Assembly (NCBI GenBank): GCA_016191985.1
Contig: JACPVB010000074.1
Location: forward strand, 1 to 11,643
DNA from: Chloroflexota bacterium
Lineage (GTDB): Bacteria > Chloroflexota > Anaerolineae > Anaerolineales > Villigracilaceae
Length of the DNA stretch: 11,643 nucleotides
Direction of reading: 5' to 3'
Shown: piece by piece, positions 1 to 6,075 of the stretch
Numbering within the stretch: the first letter of the stretch is position 1
Layout: each line of letters starts with the position of its first letter
Program-made: the position numbers and the translations under genes
Notes under the pieces: model-generated
Seen by the model: the letters and a program-made list of their open reading frames with translations, nothing else
Told to the model about the DNA's origin: nothing
Databases searched by the model: none

Positions 1-618
1 CGCTCACGTGAACTGCTCTCCGCCATGTTGGTTTTTTCCATGCTTGTCATCCTCATCTTCAATTTTGCATTGGAATTGGATGTGAAAGTGCGGCAATCCG
101 TCACCGCCGGCGTGCTATGGACAACCTTCGCCTTCGCCGGCACGCTCGGCCTCAACCGCTCGATGGCCGTGGAAAAAGACCGCGGCTGTATGGACGGTCT
201 CCTGCTTGCCCCCGTGGATCGCTCCGCCATCTTCTTCGGCAAGGCCATCAGCAACCTCGACTTCATGCTCATCGTGGAAGCGATTGTCCTCCCGCTTTAT
301 GCCCTGCTTTACAACGAAGTCCGCATTTTTCAACCAAGTTTTCTCGGCGTGATCCTGCTTGGTTCCATCGGCTATATTGCCGTCGGCACATTGCTTTCCG
401 CCATGTCCGTCCAAACCCGCACACGGGACGTGCTGCTCCCGATCCTGCTCTTTCCGGTGGCGGTCCCTGTTTTACTGGCATCCGTCAAAGCCAGCAGCGG
501 ATTATTAAATAACGCCACCTTTGCCGAAATCCTCACCCCACTCAACCTGCTCATCGTCTACGATGTGATTTTTATTGCCGTCGCTTTCATGGTCTTTGAT
601 TTTGTTGTGGAAGAATAA
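1..618 (+). CDS. ccmB: Haem exporter subunit CcmB (5' partial)
   Basis: CcmB is the membrane subunit of the CcmAB(CD) transporter-like complex of System I cytochrome c maturation, which releases holo-CcmE for haem delivery outside the membrane. The reading frame is open from the first base, so the start lies upstream; 205 residues are visible. The family is usually about 220 aa, so only a short N-terminal piece is missing. The visible part starts with the family-typical RSRELLSAMLVFSMLV stretch. It then has several hydrophobic segments and the cytoplasmic loop EKDRGCMDGLLLAPVDRSAI, and ends in a hydrophobic helix and VVEE. The internal ATG at 25 lies inside the conserved N-terminal region and is not the true start. 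ccmC follows after 121 nt on the same strand, as in ccm operons elsewhere. Family assignment is from motif recognition; co-transcription with ccmC is inferred. Confidence 0.9.
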   Translation, partial: RSRELLSAMLVFSMLVILIFNFALELDVKVRQSVTAGVLWTTFAFAGTLGLNRSMAVEKDRGCMDGLLLAPVDRSAIFFGKAISNLDFMLIVEAIVLPLYALLYNEVRIFQPSFLGVILLGSIGYIAVGTLLSAMSVQTRTRDVLLPILLFPVAVPVLLASVKASSGLLNNATFAEILTPLNLLIVYDVIFIAVAFMVFDFVVEE

Positions 619-739
619 AATTCTGCAAAATCTACAGATTGAAAAGATACATTCTCAGCGAACTTTATATCAAATGAGATTTAATTCGAAATCGGTAATC
701 GTAAATCTGAAATCGTAATTTTTAAAAGGAGTTCATTCA

Positions 740-1438
740 ATGCAATCCAAACCAATCGTACTTACAATTCTTGATATCGTTTCCATCATTGTTCTCGGAG
801 TCGCCGCCTATCTGGCGCTGGTCTTCGCCCCTACCGAGCTTGTCATGGGAGATGTGCAAAGGGTCTTTTACTTCCATGTCGGCACTGCCTGGGTCGGCTT
901 GCTCGGCTTCGTCCTGGCGGCCATTGCGGGCATCGCCTACCTCGTCACCAAGGACATGAAGTGGGACCGCTTCGAGGTCGCAGCCGTGGAAGTCAGCACC
1001 ATGTTCTTCTTCATCACCATCGTCCTCGGCTCCATCTGGGCGCGCCCCGCCTGGAACACCTGGTGGACCTGGGATCCCCGTCTCACCACCGCCGCCGTCA
1101 CCGAACTGATCTACATCGCCTACTTCATGCTCCGCCAGGGCCTTGAAGACCCCGAGAAACGCGCACGCTTTGGCGCGGTCTACACCCTGCTCGGCGGCCT
1201 TAGCGCCCCGATCACCTTCATGGTCATCCGCCTCTTCCGCACTATTCATCCTGTCGTCATTGGCAATGCAAGCGCGGAAGCTCAGGGCGGCTTCGATATG
1301 ACCGCCGATATGCGCACCGCCTTTTTCTTCGCACTCTTCGCCTTCACCGTCGTCTTCATTGATCTGATGTGGCACCGCGTCCGCCTCGGCGGTTTGCAGG
1401 AAAAGGTCGAACAACTCAAACTCAACATCTCAATGTAA
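740..1438 (+). CDS. ccmC: Haem-handling protein CcmC
   Basis: CcmC binds haem and passes it to the haem chaperone CcmE during System I cytochrome c biogenesis. The 232-aa product has the usual family length and about six hydrophobic segments. The tryptophan-rich haem-handling signature WNTWWTWDPRL is at residues 105-115. Candidate axial haem histidines are H46 (in VFYFHVG) and H170 (in RTIHPVV), the positions expected in this family. WWTWDPRL separates it from CcmF/CcsA, which carry WWAWDPVE-like versions. The ATG at 740 is preceded by AAAAGGAG (724-731) with an 8-nt spacer, a strong ribosome binding site that fixes the start. It lies 121 nt after ccmB, and the ccmD-like gene follows 13 nt after its stop. 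No clear promoter was found in the ccmB-ccmC gap, so co-transcription is likely. Confidence 0.95.
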   Translation: MQSKPIVLTILDIVSIIVLGVAAYLALVFAPTELVMGDVQRVFYFHVGTAWVGLLGFVLAAIAGIAYLVTKDMKWDRFEVAAVEVSTMFFFITIVLGSIWARPAWNTWWTWDPRLTTAAVTELIYIAYFMLRQGLEDPEKRARFGAVYTLLGGLSAPITFMVIRLFRTIHPVVIGNASAEAQGGFDMTADMRTAFFFALFAFTVVFIDLMWHRVRLGGLQEKVEQLKLNISM

Positions 1439-1451
1439 TTGGAGCATAAAA

Positions 1452-1613
1452 ATGGAAGCCATCCCCGACACCTCAGGCTACATGGTCGCAGGCTACGTGG
1501 TTGCATTCGCCACCATGGGCATTTACGTTCTCAGCGTCTACTTGCGCAACAGAAACCTCCAGCGCGACCTGGAAACCCTCAAAGAACTAGACCCCGAAAA
1601 AATTTCAAAATAG
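1452..1613 (+). CDS. ccmD: CcmD-like small membrane protein
   Basis: This 53-residue frame starts at ATG 1452, 13 nt after the ccmC stop, behind GGAG (1441-1444) with a 7-nt spacer. It has one hydrophobic helix (about residues 11-30, starting YMVAGYVVAFATMGIYVL). A basic, charged C-terminal tail follows (YLRNRNLQRDLETLKELD). That topology, size and place directly after ccmC match CcmD, which in characterised bacteria links CcmC to the CcmAB complex and helps release haem-loaded CcmE. Sequence conservation in CcmD is low, so the call rests on context, size and topology rather than a decisive motif. The residue pattern GYxVAFxxMGxYVLSVYLRxR is typical of CcmD-like proteins. It is probably the last gene of the ccm transcript, since a hairpin with a T-run follows at 1631. 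Confidence 0.75.
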   Translation: MEAIPDTSGYMVAGYVVAFATMGIYVLSVYLRNRNLQRDLETLKELDPEKISK

Positions 1614-1630
1614 ATAGCCCGTCAGAGAAG

Positions 1631-1660
1631 AGTCCGCTTATAATATGGGCGGATTCTTTT
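1631..1660 (+). terminator. Possible intrinsic terminator after ccmBCD
   Basis: AGTCCGC (1631-1637) can pair with GCGGATT (1649-1655), 7 bp including one G-T pair, with an 11-nt loop. A short T-run (1657-1660) follows. The stem is modest and the T-run short, so termination may be partial. The loop also contains TATAAT, so the element may instead be part of the next gene's promoter. Confidence 0.45.
1639..1644 (+). promoter_or_regulatory. Possible -10 box of the downstream secreted-protein gene
   Basis: A perfect TATAAT lies 24 nt before the ATG at 1668 and 15 nt before the alternative TTG at 1659. No good -35 box is seen 16-18 nt upstream. A start of transcription near 1651 would leave a very short leader, in keeping with the lack of a convincing ribosome binding site for this gene. 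The call rests on the -10 hexamer alone. Confidence 0.4.
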
Positions 1661-1667
1661 GATTCGG

Positions 1668-3290
1668 ATGCAGAAACGTCCCTGGATAATTGGCCTCATC
1701 GCGGTCCTGATCGCTGTCTCGAACATGGCGTTCAGGCCTAATTTCGCGCCTGCTCTTGAACCCAATCCACCACCCGGCCCGGACCGTTTCTCCATCATCG
1801 CCGTGGATTATACCGCTTACGAATGGCACCTGCTGACCTGGAAGCAAAAAAAACTCGCCTGTACCATTATCATCGACCATGAGGGAATGCCACTTCCGGG
1901 GGAAGTATACCGGGATTGCGGAAAAACCATCTATCAAAAATGGATTACCCAGCCTCCCTGCATCATCCGCGAATATAAAAGCTGCGAGGGCTACTACGCT
2001 GTGTTGATTCGCAGTGAAGAAAAGGAAAAAGAGATCGCCATGCAGCTCGCCCCCGCCAGCGCATGGATCTCGCTCGAAGACTGCGAATACGTCCCAAGCG
2101 CCTCCACCAACATTTGTGAGACCCAGCCCACTCTTGTCATCCGGGGGCAGGAACCGCTGCCAAACGAGTCCATCGTTCAAATTGCGGGGACCTACGACGA
2201 CGCCTCCTTTGACTGCAATGAAACCGACGTTTGCAAATTCAGCGTCCCTGAAACGGACGAAGATGGCGCAACCGTGGAATTCTGGTCCTATTCCACCTAT
2301 GGAGACAGCAGCCCCGTCTTCACCGCACAAGTCCGTGTGCAATTAGTTGATGAGGGTGACCCCGACCAGCTCTACTGGTATGTGGATGTACTTTCCTCGC
2401 AATGGCAGGGAGATGCTGTTGCCACCTGCTCCGACTTATGGGGAGTGTTCCCTCCTGTGGGCGGCGCGCCGGAATGGCTCTCCACACCTACTCAAATCGA
2501 GGAGCTTAGCAGCGACATTCCCTACACCTATCTTGCCGCGAACCTCATTCTACAGGGTGTTGTGGACGCCAGCTCGTGCCCCGATGGCGGCCTGGACCCG
2601 GGCGGCAATGTTGTCAATCAATGCGGCCTGGAAAAATCACGCGACGCCGTGAACGAATGGCAAAATCAATTCGATGAACTCATCCTCAACACTGCAAATG
2701 AAACTGGCGTGCCCGCCCGCTTGATAAAAAATCTCTTCGCGCGGGAAAGCCAGTTTTGGCCGGGCATCTTCCAGTCCGGTGGAGACGTGGGGCTGGGTCA
2801 ACTGACCGAAAACGGCGCAGACACCACCCTCTTTTGGAATCCATCCTTTTACAAGCAATTCTGCCCGCTCGTGATGGAGGCCGGCACCTGCGAAGCGAAA
2901 TACATGAATCTCGATGCAGAGCAGCAGGCCGCCCTGCGCCGCGCCCTGGTGGGGAGTGTCAATGCCACCTGCGAGGAATGTCCACTTGGGCTGGACCTCA
3001 CGCAGGCGGATTTCTCCGTCGGCGTTTTTGCCCACACCATGCTCGCCAACTGCGAACAGGCCGCCCAGGTTGTCTACAATTACACGGGTGATCTGCCCAG
3101 TGAAGTTGCAACCTACGAGGACCTTTGGAAGTTCACACTGGTCAACTACAACGCTGGCGGCGGCTGTCTCGCCGAAGCCATTACCAACGCCTCAAGCAGA
3201 GGCTTGGATATGACCTGGGAAAATGTTTCCCCCTACCTCACTGGCGCATGTTCCGGCGCTGTGGATTACGTTAACGATATAAGCAAATAA
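1668..3290 (+). CDS. Secreted lytic-transglycosylase-like protein
   Basis: Probably an exported cell-wall-active protein of 540 aa. The N-terminus (MQKRPWIIGLIAVLIAV) is a signal peptide or membrane anchor. Residues about 40-330 form a cysteine-containing region I do not recognise. The C-terminal part has marks of an SLT/GEWL-like fold. There is a candidate catalytic glutamate E360 in LFARESQFWPG, then GLGQLT at 375-380, and VNYNAGGG further on. This order (Glu, GLGQ, YNAG) is that of soluble lytic transglycosylases, which cleave the glycan strands of peptidoglycan. The many cysteines suggest disulfides outside the cell. The start is uncertain: TTG at 1659 would add three residues, and neither start has a strong ribosome binding site. 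It stands alone between a weak hairpin upstream and a strong terminator. Catalytic activity is inferred from motifs only. Confidence 0.75.
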   Translation: MQKRPWIIGLIAVLIAVSNMAFRPNFAPALEPNPPPGPDRFSIIAVDYTAYEWHLLTWKQKKLACTIIIDHEGMPLPGEVYRDCGKTIYQKWITQPPCIIREYKSCEGYYAVLIRSEEKEKEIAMQLAPASAWISLEDCEYVPSASTNICETQPTLVIRGQEPLPNESIVQIAGTYDDASFDCNETDVCKFSVPETDEDGATVEFWSYSTYGDSSPVFTAQVRVQLVDEGDPDQLYWYVDVLSSQWQGDAVATCSDLWGVFPPVGGAPEWLSTPTQIEELSSDIPYTYLAANLILQGVVDASSCPDGGLDPGGNVVNQCGLEKSRDAVNEWQNQFDELILNTANETGVPARLIKNLFARESQFWPGIFQSGGDVGLGQLTENGADTTLFWNPSFYKQFCPLVMEAGTCEAKYMNLDAEQQAALRRALVGSVNATCEECPLGLDLTQADFSVGVFAHTMLANCEQAAQVVYNYTGDLPSEVATYEDLWKFTLVNYNAGGGCLAEAITNASSRGLDMTWENVSPYLTGACSGAVDYVNDISK

Positions 3291-3350
3291 TTCCTGTCAC
3301 CGGAATTATTTTTGCGGCCATCGAATATTTTTCGATGGCTTTCTTTTTTT
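3285..3350 (+). terminator. Double-hairpin intrinsic terminator
   Basis: Two stem-loops follow the stop at 3288-3290. The first pairs 3285-3294 with 3302-3311 (10 bp, 7-nt loop), overlaps the stop codon, and has a few Ts after it. The second is a perfect 9-bp stem, GCCATCGAA (3317-3325) with TTCGATGGC (3331-3339), 5-nt loop, followed by TTTCTTTTTTT to 3350. The second is a textbook Rho-independent terminator in the plus direction. It separates the secreted protein from the convergent AhpD-like gene. In the minus direction only the first hairpin has a short, weak T-rich tail. Confidence 0.92.
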
Positions 3351-3384
3351 GCATATCTGGAAAAAAAGTTCCATGCCTCATGCT

Positions 3385-3924
3385 TTATTCTCCGAACCCG
3401 GCGGGTGGGATGCCCAGCGCCTGGATCAACCGCGCCCAGTAGTTGACCTGTGCCGCTGTGCTGGCAAGGATAACAAACTCGCGTTCTGTGAAGGCAGTTT
3501 TTACTTTCTCAACAAGATCGGGGTGAAATTTCAGCGGGGTTTGCGAAATAAGGCGGCTATAGGCAATGGCTAATTTTTCGCGTTCAGAGAACGTGTTCAC
3601 ACTTTCATAATCTCCGCGCAGGGATGCGGCCTCTTCGTCTGTGATGCCATGCTGGCGGTGTTCGTGGGAATTCATGTCAATGCAAAAAGGACAGGCGGCG
3701 GCGTAGGAGGCGGTCATGCGGATGAGCTTGAGGATGCGTTTGTTCATTGCTCCATCTTCGTGGGCGACGAGGGCTTCCATGATGCCAGAGCCAATGGCGG
3801 CTTTGGGATACCAGGCAAGGATGCGGGCGGGCAGCATGGTTTTGCCGGTAATTTTTTCAGAAAACCAAATCCCAAATTTCAGGAAGAATGGAATTCGTTT
3901 TGGTTCCGGGATGAAGGCGTGCAT
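3385..3924 (-). CDS. AhpD-like / carboxymuconolactone decarboxylase family protein
   Basis: A 179-aa protein of the AhpD/CMD superfamily. Members include alkylhydroperoxidase AhpD, whose CxxC pair reduces peroxides or relays electrons. The motif ACPFCIDMNSHEH contains C78 and C81. The general acid/base position four residues after C81, His in AhpD, is Asn here (N85), with H87 two residues on. The helical fold around it (LIRMTASYAAACPFC and later REFVILASTAAQVNYWARLIQALG) matches uncharacterised CMD relatives. The start is set by ATG at 3924-3922, with AAGGAG six to eleven bases before it on the minus strand. A longer frame without a stop continues upstream, but it would run through the promoter/operator region and is rejected. 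It is divergent from the RHH-MFS pair and may share its operators. Function as a peroxidase is not assured; a redox or oxidative-stress role is inferred. Confidence 0.85.
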   Translation of the reverse strand: MHAFIPEPKRIPFFLKFGIWFSEKITGKTMLPARILAWYPKAAIGSGIMEALVAHEDGAMNKRILKLIRMTASYAAACPFCIDMNSHEHRQHGITDEEAASLRGDYESVNTFSEREKLAIAYSRLISQTPLKFHPDLVEKVKTAFTEREFVILASTAAQVNYWARLIQALGIPPAGFGE

Positions 3925-4017
3925 GAGACTCCTTGGTTTTGGTCGAGCAGGAAAAGGGTTCGGGGCGGGAATTTTTGGGGTGGCTGAGCAGGATTCGGCT
4001 AGGAAAGAGGCGGTTTC

Positions 4018-4035
4018 ACCATCCATGTGGATGGT
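4018..4035. promoter_or_regulatory. Operator 1 (18-bp inverted repeat)
   Basis: ACCATCCATGTGGATGGT has perfect 8-bp arms (ACCATCCA / TGGATGGT) around a 2-bp centre. It sits upstream of the -35 box at 4044 and 94 bp from the divergent AhpD-like start. It matches operator 2 (4072-4089) at 15 of 18 positions, starting 54 bp apart, close to five helical turns. This is the pattern expected for an autoregulating ribbon-helix-helix dimer. Binding by the adjacent regulator is inferred. Confidence 0.75.
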
Positions 4036-4043
4036 TTTTCCCA

Positions 4044-4071
4044 TTGACAAATTCCAGAATCTGCTTAAAAT
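4044..4071 (+). promoter_or_regulatory. Sigma-70-type promoter of the regulator-efflux operon
   Basis: A perfect -35 box TTGACA (4044-4049) and -10 box TAAAAT (4066-4071) are separated by 16 bp. The predicted transcription start near 4078 falls inside operator 2, and operator 1 ends 8 bp before the -35 box. Occupation of both operators would therefore block or loop out the promoter. Leader length to the ATG at 4105 is about 27 nt and includes AAGGAG at 4090-4095. Confidence 0.8.
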
Positions 4072-4089
4072 ACCATCCATACAGATGGT
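4072..4089. promoter_or_regulatory. Operator 2 (imperfect inverted repeat over the transcription start)
   Basis: ACCATCCATACAGATGGT repeats operator 1 with three changes at the right of centre; its outer 6-bp arms ACCATC/GATGGT remain palindromic. It begins directly after the -10 box, so a bound repressor would cover the transcription start. A third half-site GATGGT at 4095-4100 lies 11 bp from the GATGGT of this operator and overlaps the ribosome binding site region. Confidence 0.72.
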
Positions 4090-4104
4090 AAGGAGATGGT
4101 AAAA

Positions 4105-4497
4105 ATGGCAGAAACTGAGAAAATTACGATCAATTTGGGAGCTGTGGATCTTGGGAAGATCGACCTGCTCGTGGAGCAGGGCCACTACTCCAATCGCACA
4201 GATTTTATCCGCTCGGCGATCCGTTCGCAACTGGAAAAGCATACGCTGGAGGTGCAGCAGTCGGTGACGCGGCATTCGTACGGGGTGGGTGCATTTGAGC
4301 ATACGCTTGCGGATTTCGAGCGGTACAAGGCGAAGGGTGAAAAAATAAGGATTAGCGTCATAGGGGTGTATAGCATCCCCAATGAGGTACCGGCGGCTTT
4401 GGCCGACGAGGTAGTTGAGTCGATCAAGGTATATGGCATTTTTCAGGCGAACGGTGCGGTGAAGGCCGCGTTGACAAAATCAGGAAAATTAAAATGA
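4105..4497 (+). CDS. Ribbon-helix-helix (CopG-family) transcriptional regulator
   Basis: A 130-aa DNA-binding protein, probably a repressor. The N-terminus fits the ribbon-helix-helix fold. The strand is KITINLGAVD, helix A is LGKIDLLVEQGHY, and the turn and helix B are SNRTDFIRSAIRSQLEKH, with the SNRTDFIRSAIR pattern seen in CopG/ParD/NikR-type proteins. The remaining ~85 residues are a less familiar domain (VTRHSYGVGAFEHTL ... ISVIGVYSIPNEVPAAL), which could sense a ligand or set the oligomer. The ATG at 4105 is chosen because AAGGAG (4090-4095) stands 9 nt before it; the ATG at 4096 abuts that site and is less likely. It overlaps the MFS gene by 4 nt (ATGA), so the two are translationally coupled. 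Two matching operators frame its promoter, which points to autoregulation. The inducer is unknown. No nickel-site His/Cys set like NikR's is evident. Confidence 0.85.
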   Translation: MAETEKITINLGAVDLGKIDLLVEQGHYSNRTDFIRSAIRSQLEKHTLEVQQSVTRHSYGVGAFEHTLADFERYKAKGEKIRISVIGVYSIPNEVPAALADEVVESIKVYGIFQANGAVKAALTKSGKLK

Positions 4498-5777
4498 TGG
4501 AAGATCAGGCATTACCTAAAAACTGGGCTGTTCGATTCTTTACGATCTTTACCGGCCAGGCATTCTCACTGTTCGGCTCATCGCTGGTGCAGTTTGCGCT
4601 GATCTGGTATCTCACGCAAAAGACAGGCTCGGCGACGGTGCTTGCAACGGCTTCGATGTTTGCAATGTTGCCGCAAATTTTATTGGGGCCGATTGCTGGA
4701 ACAATTGTGGATCGTGGGAATCGCCGCCTGATCATGATCTTTTCGGATGCGACGATTGCGATCTTCACGCTTCTCCTCGCGTATCTGTTCTGGGTCGGCA
4801 AGGCGGAAGTGTGGCACATTTATTTAATTTCGGCGGTCCGCTCTGCGGGAGGCGCTTTCCATTACCCGGCAATGGCGGCATCCACTACGCTGATGGTTCC
4901 GAAGGAACAGCTTTCGCGCGTGGCGGGCGCGAACCAGACCATGCAGGGATTGGTAAGCATTGTGGCTCCGCCGGTGGGCGCACTGCTCGTGGCCGTGATG
5001 GCGACCCAAAACATGCTGATGATCGATGTGGTCACCGCCTTGATGGGCATCACTCCCCTGCTGTTCTTTGCCGTCCCACAGCCCAAGCAGGAGGAACACC
5101 ACGAGTCCGCGCCGAAGAAAAGTTTTATGCAGGATATGGGCGCGGGGATCAAATATATGCTTTCGTGGCCGGGTCTGTTAATGCTGGGACTGGTGGCGAC
5201 CATGTTAAACTTTTTGCTCGCTCCCACCGGCGCGTTGACTCCCCTGCTTGTGACCCGCTATTTTGGTAAAGGCGCGTTGGAGCTTGGCAGCCTCGATTCG
5301 TTCTTTGGTGTTGGGATGATCGCCGGAGGAATCACGTTGAGTATTTGGGGCGGGTTCAAGAAGAAGATTATCACCTCCCTTTCCGCGATCATCATGTTCA
5401 GTTTTGCGATCATTGCGATTGCCATTGCACCCGCGGACAAATTCTGGGTCATGGTCGCTGCGATGTTCGTGATCGGGTTTATGATGCCGATGGCAAACGG
5501 CCCCATCCACGCGTTGTTCCAGTCGCTGATCGAGCCGAATATGCAGGGACGCGTCCTTTCGCTGGTCAGCAGTGTGGCGCAGGCGATGATGCCGCTCAGC
5601 CTGATCGTGGCGGGTCCCGTGACGGATGCAACCAGCTACCAGGCCTGGTTCTGGATTGCGGGAATTTTGAATCTTGTAATTGGCGTGGGTAGTTTCTTCC
5701 TCCCTGCCATTATCAACATCGAAAGTAACCATAAACATACCCAGCCCGCGGAGGCAAATGCAAATATTGTCATGTAA
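4494..5777 (+). CDS. MFS efflux transporter, macrolide-exporter-like (DHA3 type)
   Basis: A 427-aa inner-membrane secondary transporter with about twelve hydrophobic segments, expected to export small hydrophobic compounds using the proton gradient. The opening FFTIFTGQAFSLFGSSLVQFALIWYLTQKTGSATVL resembles MefA-type exporters. The MFS motif A appears as GTIVDRGNRR (residues 69-78), with D73 and R74 followed by basic R77/R78. The long central loop is hydrophilic (PQPKQEEHHESAPKK). The ATG at 4494 overlaps the regulator's TGA, and AGGAAA (4482-4487) precedes it; the ATG at 4497 is an alternative one codon in. The pairing with an autoregulated repressor fits a substrate-inducible efflux operon. 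Substrate cannot be read from sequence; a drug or natural-product role is inferred from family. No terminator separates it from the tRNA, so read-through is possible. Confidence 0.88.
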   Translation: MMEDQALPKNWAVRFFTIFTGQAFSLFGSSLVQFALIWYLTQKTGSATVLATASMFAMLPQILLGPIAGTIVDRGNRRLIMIFSDATIAIFTLLLAYLFWVGKAEVWHIYLISAVRSAGGAFHYPAMAASTTLMVPKEQLSRVAGANQTMQGLVSIVAPPVGALLVAVMATQNMLMIDVVTALMGITPLLFFAVPQPKQEEHHESAPKKSFMQDMGAGIKYMLSWPGLLMLGLVATMLNFLLAPTGALTPLLVTRYFGKGALELGSLDSFFGVGMIAGGITLSIWGGFKKKIITSLSAIIMFSFAIIAIAIAPADKFWVMVAAMFVIGFMMPMANGPIHALFQSLIEPNMQGRVLSLVSSVAQAMMPLSLIVAGPVTDATSYQAWFWIAGILNLVIGVGSFFLPAIINIESNHKHTQPAEANANIVM

Positions 5778-5794
5778 AAAACAAGTGGTATAAT
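5767..5794 (+). promoter_or_regulatory. Promoter of tRNA-Ser
   Basis: TTGTCA (5767-5772) and TATAAT (5789-5794) are spaced by 16 bp, placing transcription start near 5801, about 10 nt before the mature tRNA. The -35 box overlaps the last codons of the MFS gene, so the tRNA has its own promoter despite being packed against that gene. Confidence 0.75.
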
Positions 5795-5810
5795 TCGCCA
5801 GCTTGAAATT

Positions 5811-5900
5811 GGAGAGGTCGCGTAGTCTGGCTTAGCGCGCACGCTTGGAAAGCGTGTAACCCACAAAGGTTCGCGGGTTCGAATCCCGCCCTCTCCGCCA
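5811..5900 (+). tRNA. tRNA-Ser (anticodon GGA)
   Basis: A 90-nt class II tRNA including an encoded CCA. Acceptor stem GGAGAGG (5811-5817) pairs with CCTCTCC (5890-5896), with discriminator G5897 and CCA 5898-5900. The anticodon arm is CACGC-TTGGAAA-GCGTG, giving anticodon GGA, which reads UCC and UCU serine codons. A long variable arm (about 5857-5872) is typical of tRNA-Ser. The T arm is GCGGG-TTCGAAT-CCCGC (5873-5889). It is followed at once by a terminator hairpin and by three tandem copies of its own 3' end. Confidence 0.96.
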
Positions 5901-5988
5901 GCAAAATCCCTCGTCATGAGGGATTTTTATTTTGAGGTTCGCGCGCCCCCATTGAGAGGATGATATTCGAATCCCGCCCTCTCCGCCA
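5901..5988 (+). repeat. tRNA-derived repeat unit 1
   Basis: The hairpin is 5903-5927. AGGTTCGCG is at 5935-5943, the 22-nt insert at 5944-5965, and the exact copy of the tRNA 3' end at 5966-5988. Within the insert GAGAGG (5954-5959) can pair with CCTCTC (5978-5983), imitating six of the seven acceptor base pairs of the tRNA. Confidence 0.85.
5903..5933 (+). terminator. Terminator of tRNA-Ser (hairpin of repeat unit 1)
   Basis: AAAATCCCTC (5903-5912) pairs with GAGGGATTTT (5918-5927) around a 5-nt loop, followed by T-rich sequence to 5933. It begins two bases after the tRNA CCA. An equivalent hairpin recurs in each downstream repeat unit. Confidence 0.85.
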
Positions 5989-6075
5989 GTAAATCCCTCG
6001 TCATGAGGGATTTTTGTTTTGAGGTTCGCGCGCCCCCATTGAGGGGATGACATTCGAATCCTGCCCTCTCCGCCA
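5989..6075 (+). repeat. tRNA-derived repeat unit 2
   Basis: Nearly identical to unit 1. The hairpin pairs AAATCCCTC (5991-5999) with GAGGGATTT (6005-6013) and has a T-run after it. AGGTTCGCG is at 6022-6030, the 22-nt insert at 6031-6052, and the tRNA 3' end copy at 6053-6075 with one change in the T stem. GAGGGG (6041-6046) can pair with 6065-6070 using one G-U. Confidence 0.85.

Noticed and set aside
639..671. Candidate promoter before ccmC (TTGAAA at 639 with TATATC near 666)
   Set aside because: The spacing is 21 bp, too long for a sigma-70 promoter; ccmC is more simply transcribed with ccmB.
737..1414. Long minus-strand frame of 225 codons opposite ccmC
   Set aside because: Shadow of ccmC: composition is dominated by G, D, E and A as expected from the complement of a GC-rich membrane-protein gene, and it has no recognisable domain.
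1638..2342. 234-codon minus-strand frame opposite the secreted-protein gene
   Set aside because: The plus-strand frame has a signal peptide and catalytic motifs and runs on to 3290; the antisense frame shows no family features.
3925..4302. N-terminal extension of the AhpD-like gene back to 4302
   Set aside because: It would cross the operators, promoter and start of the divergent regulator, and the AAGGAG-ATG at 3924 gives a family-like start.
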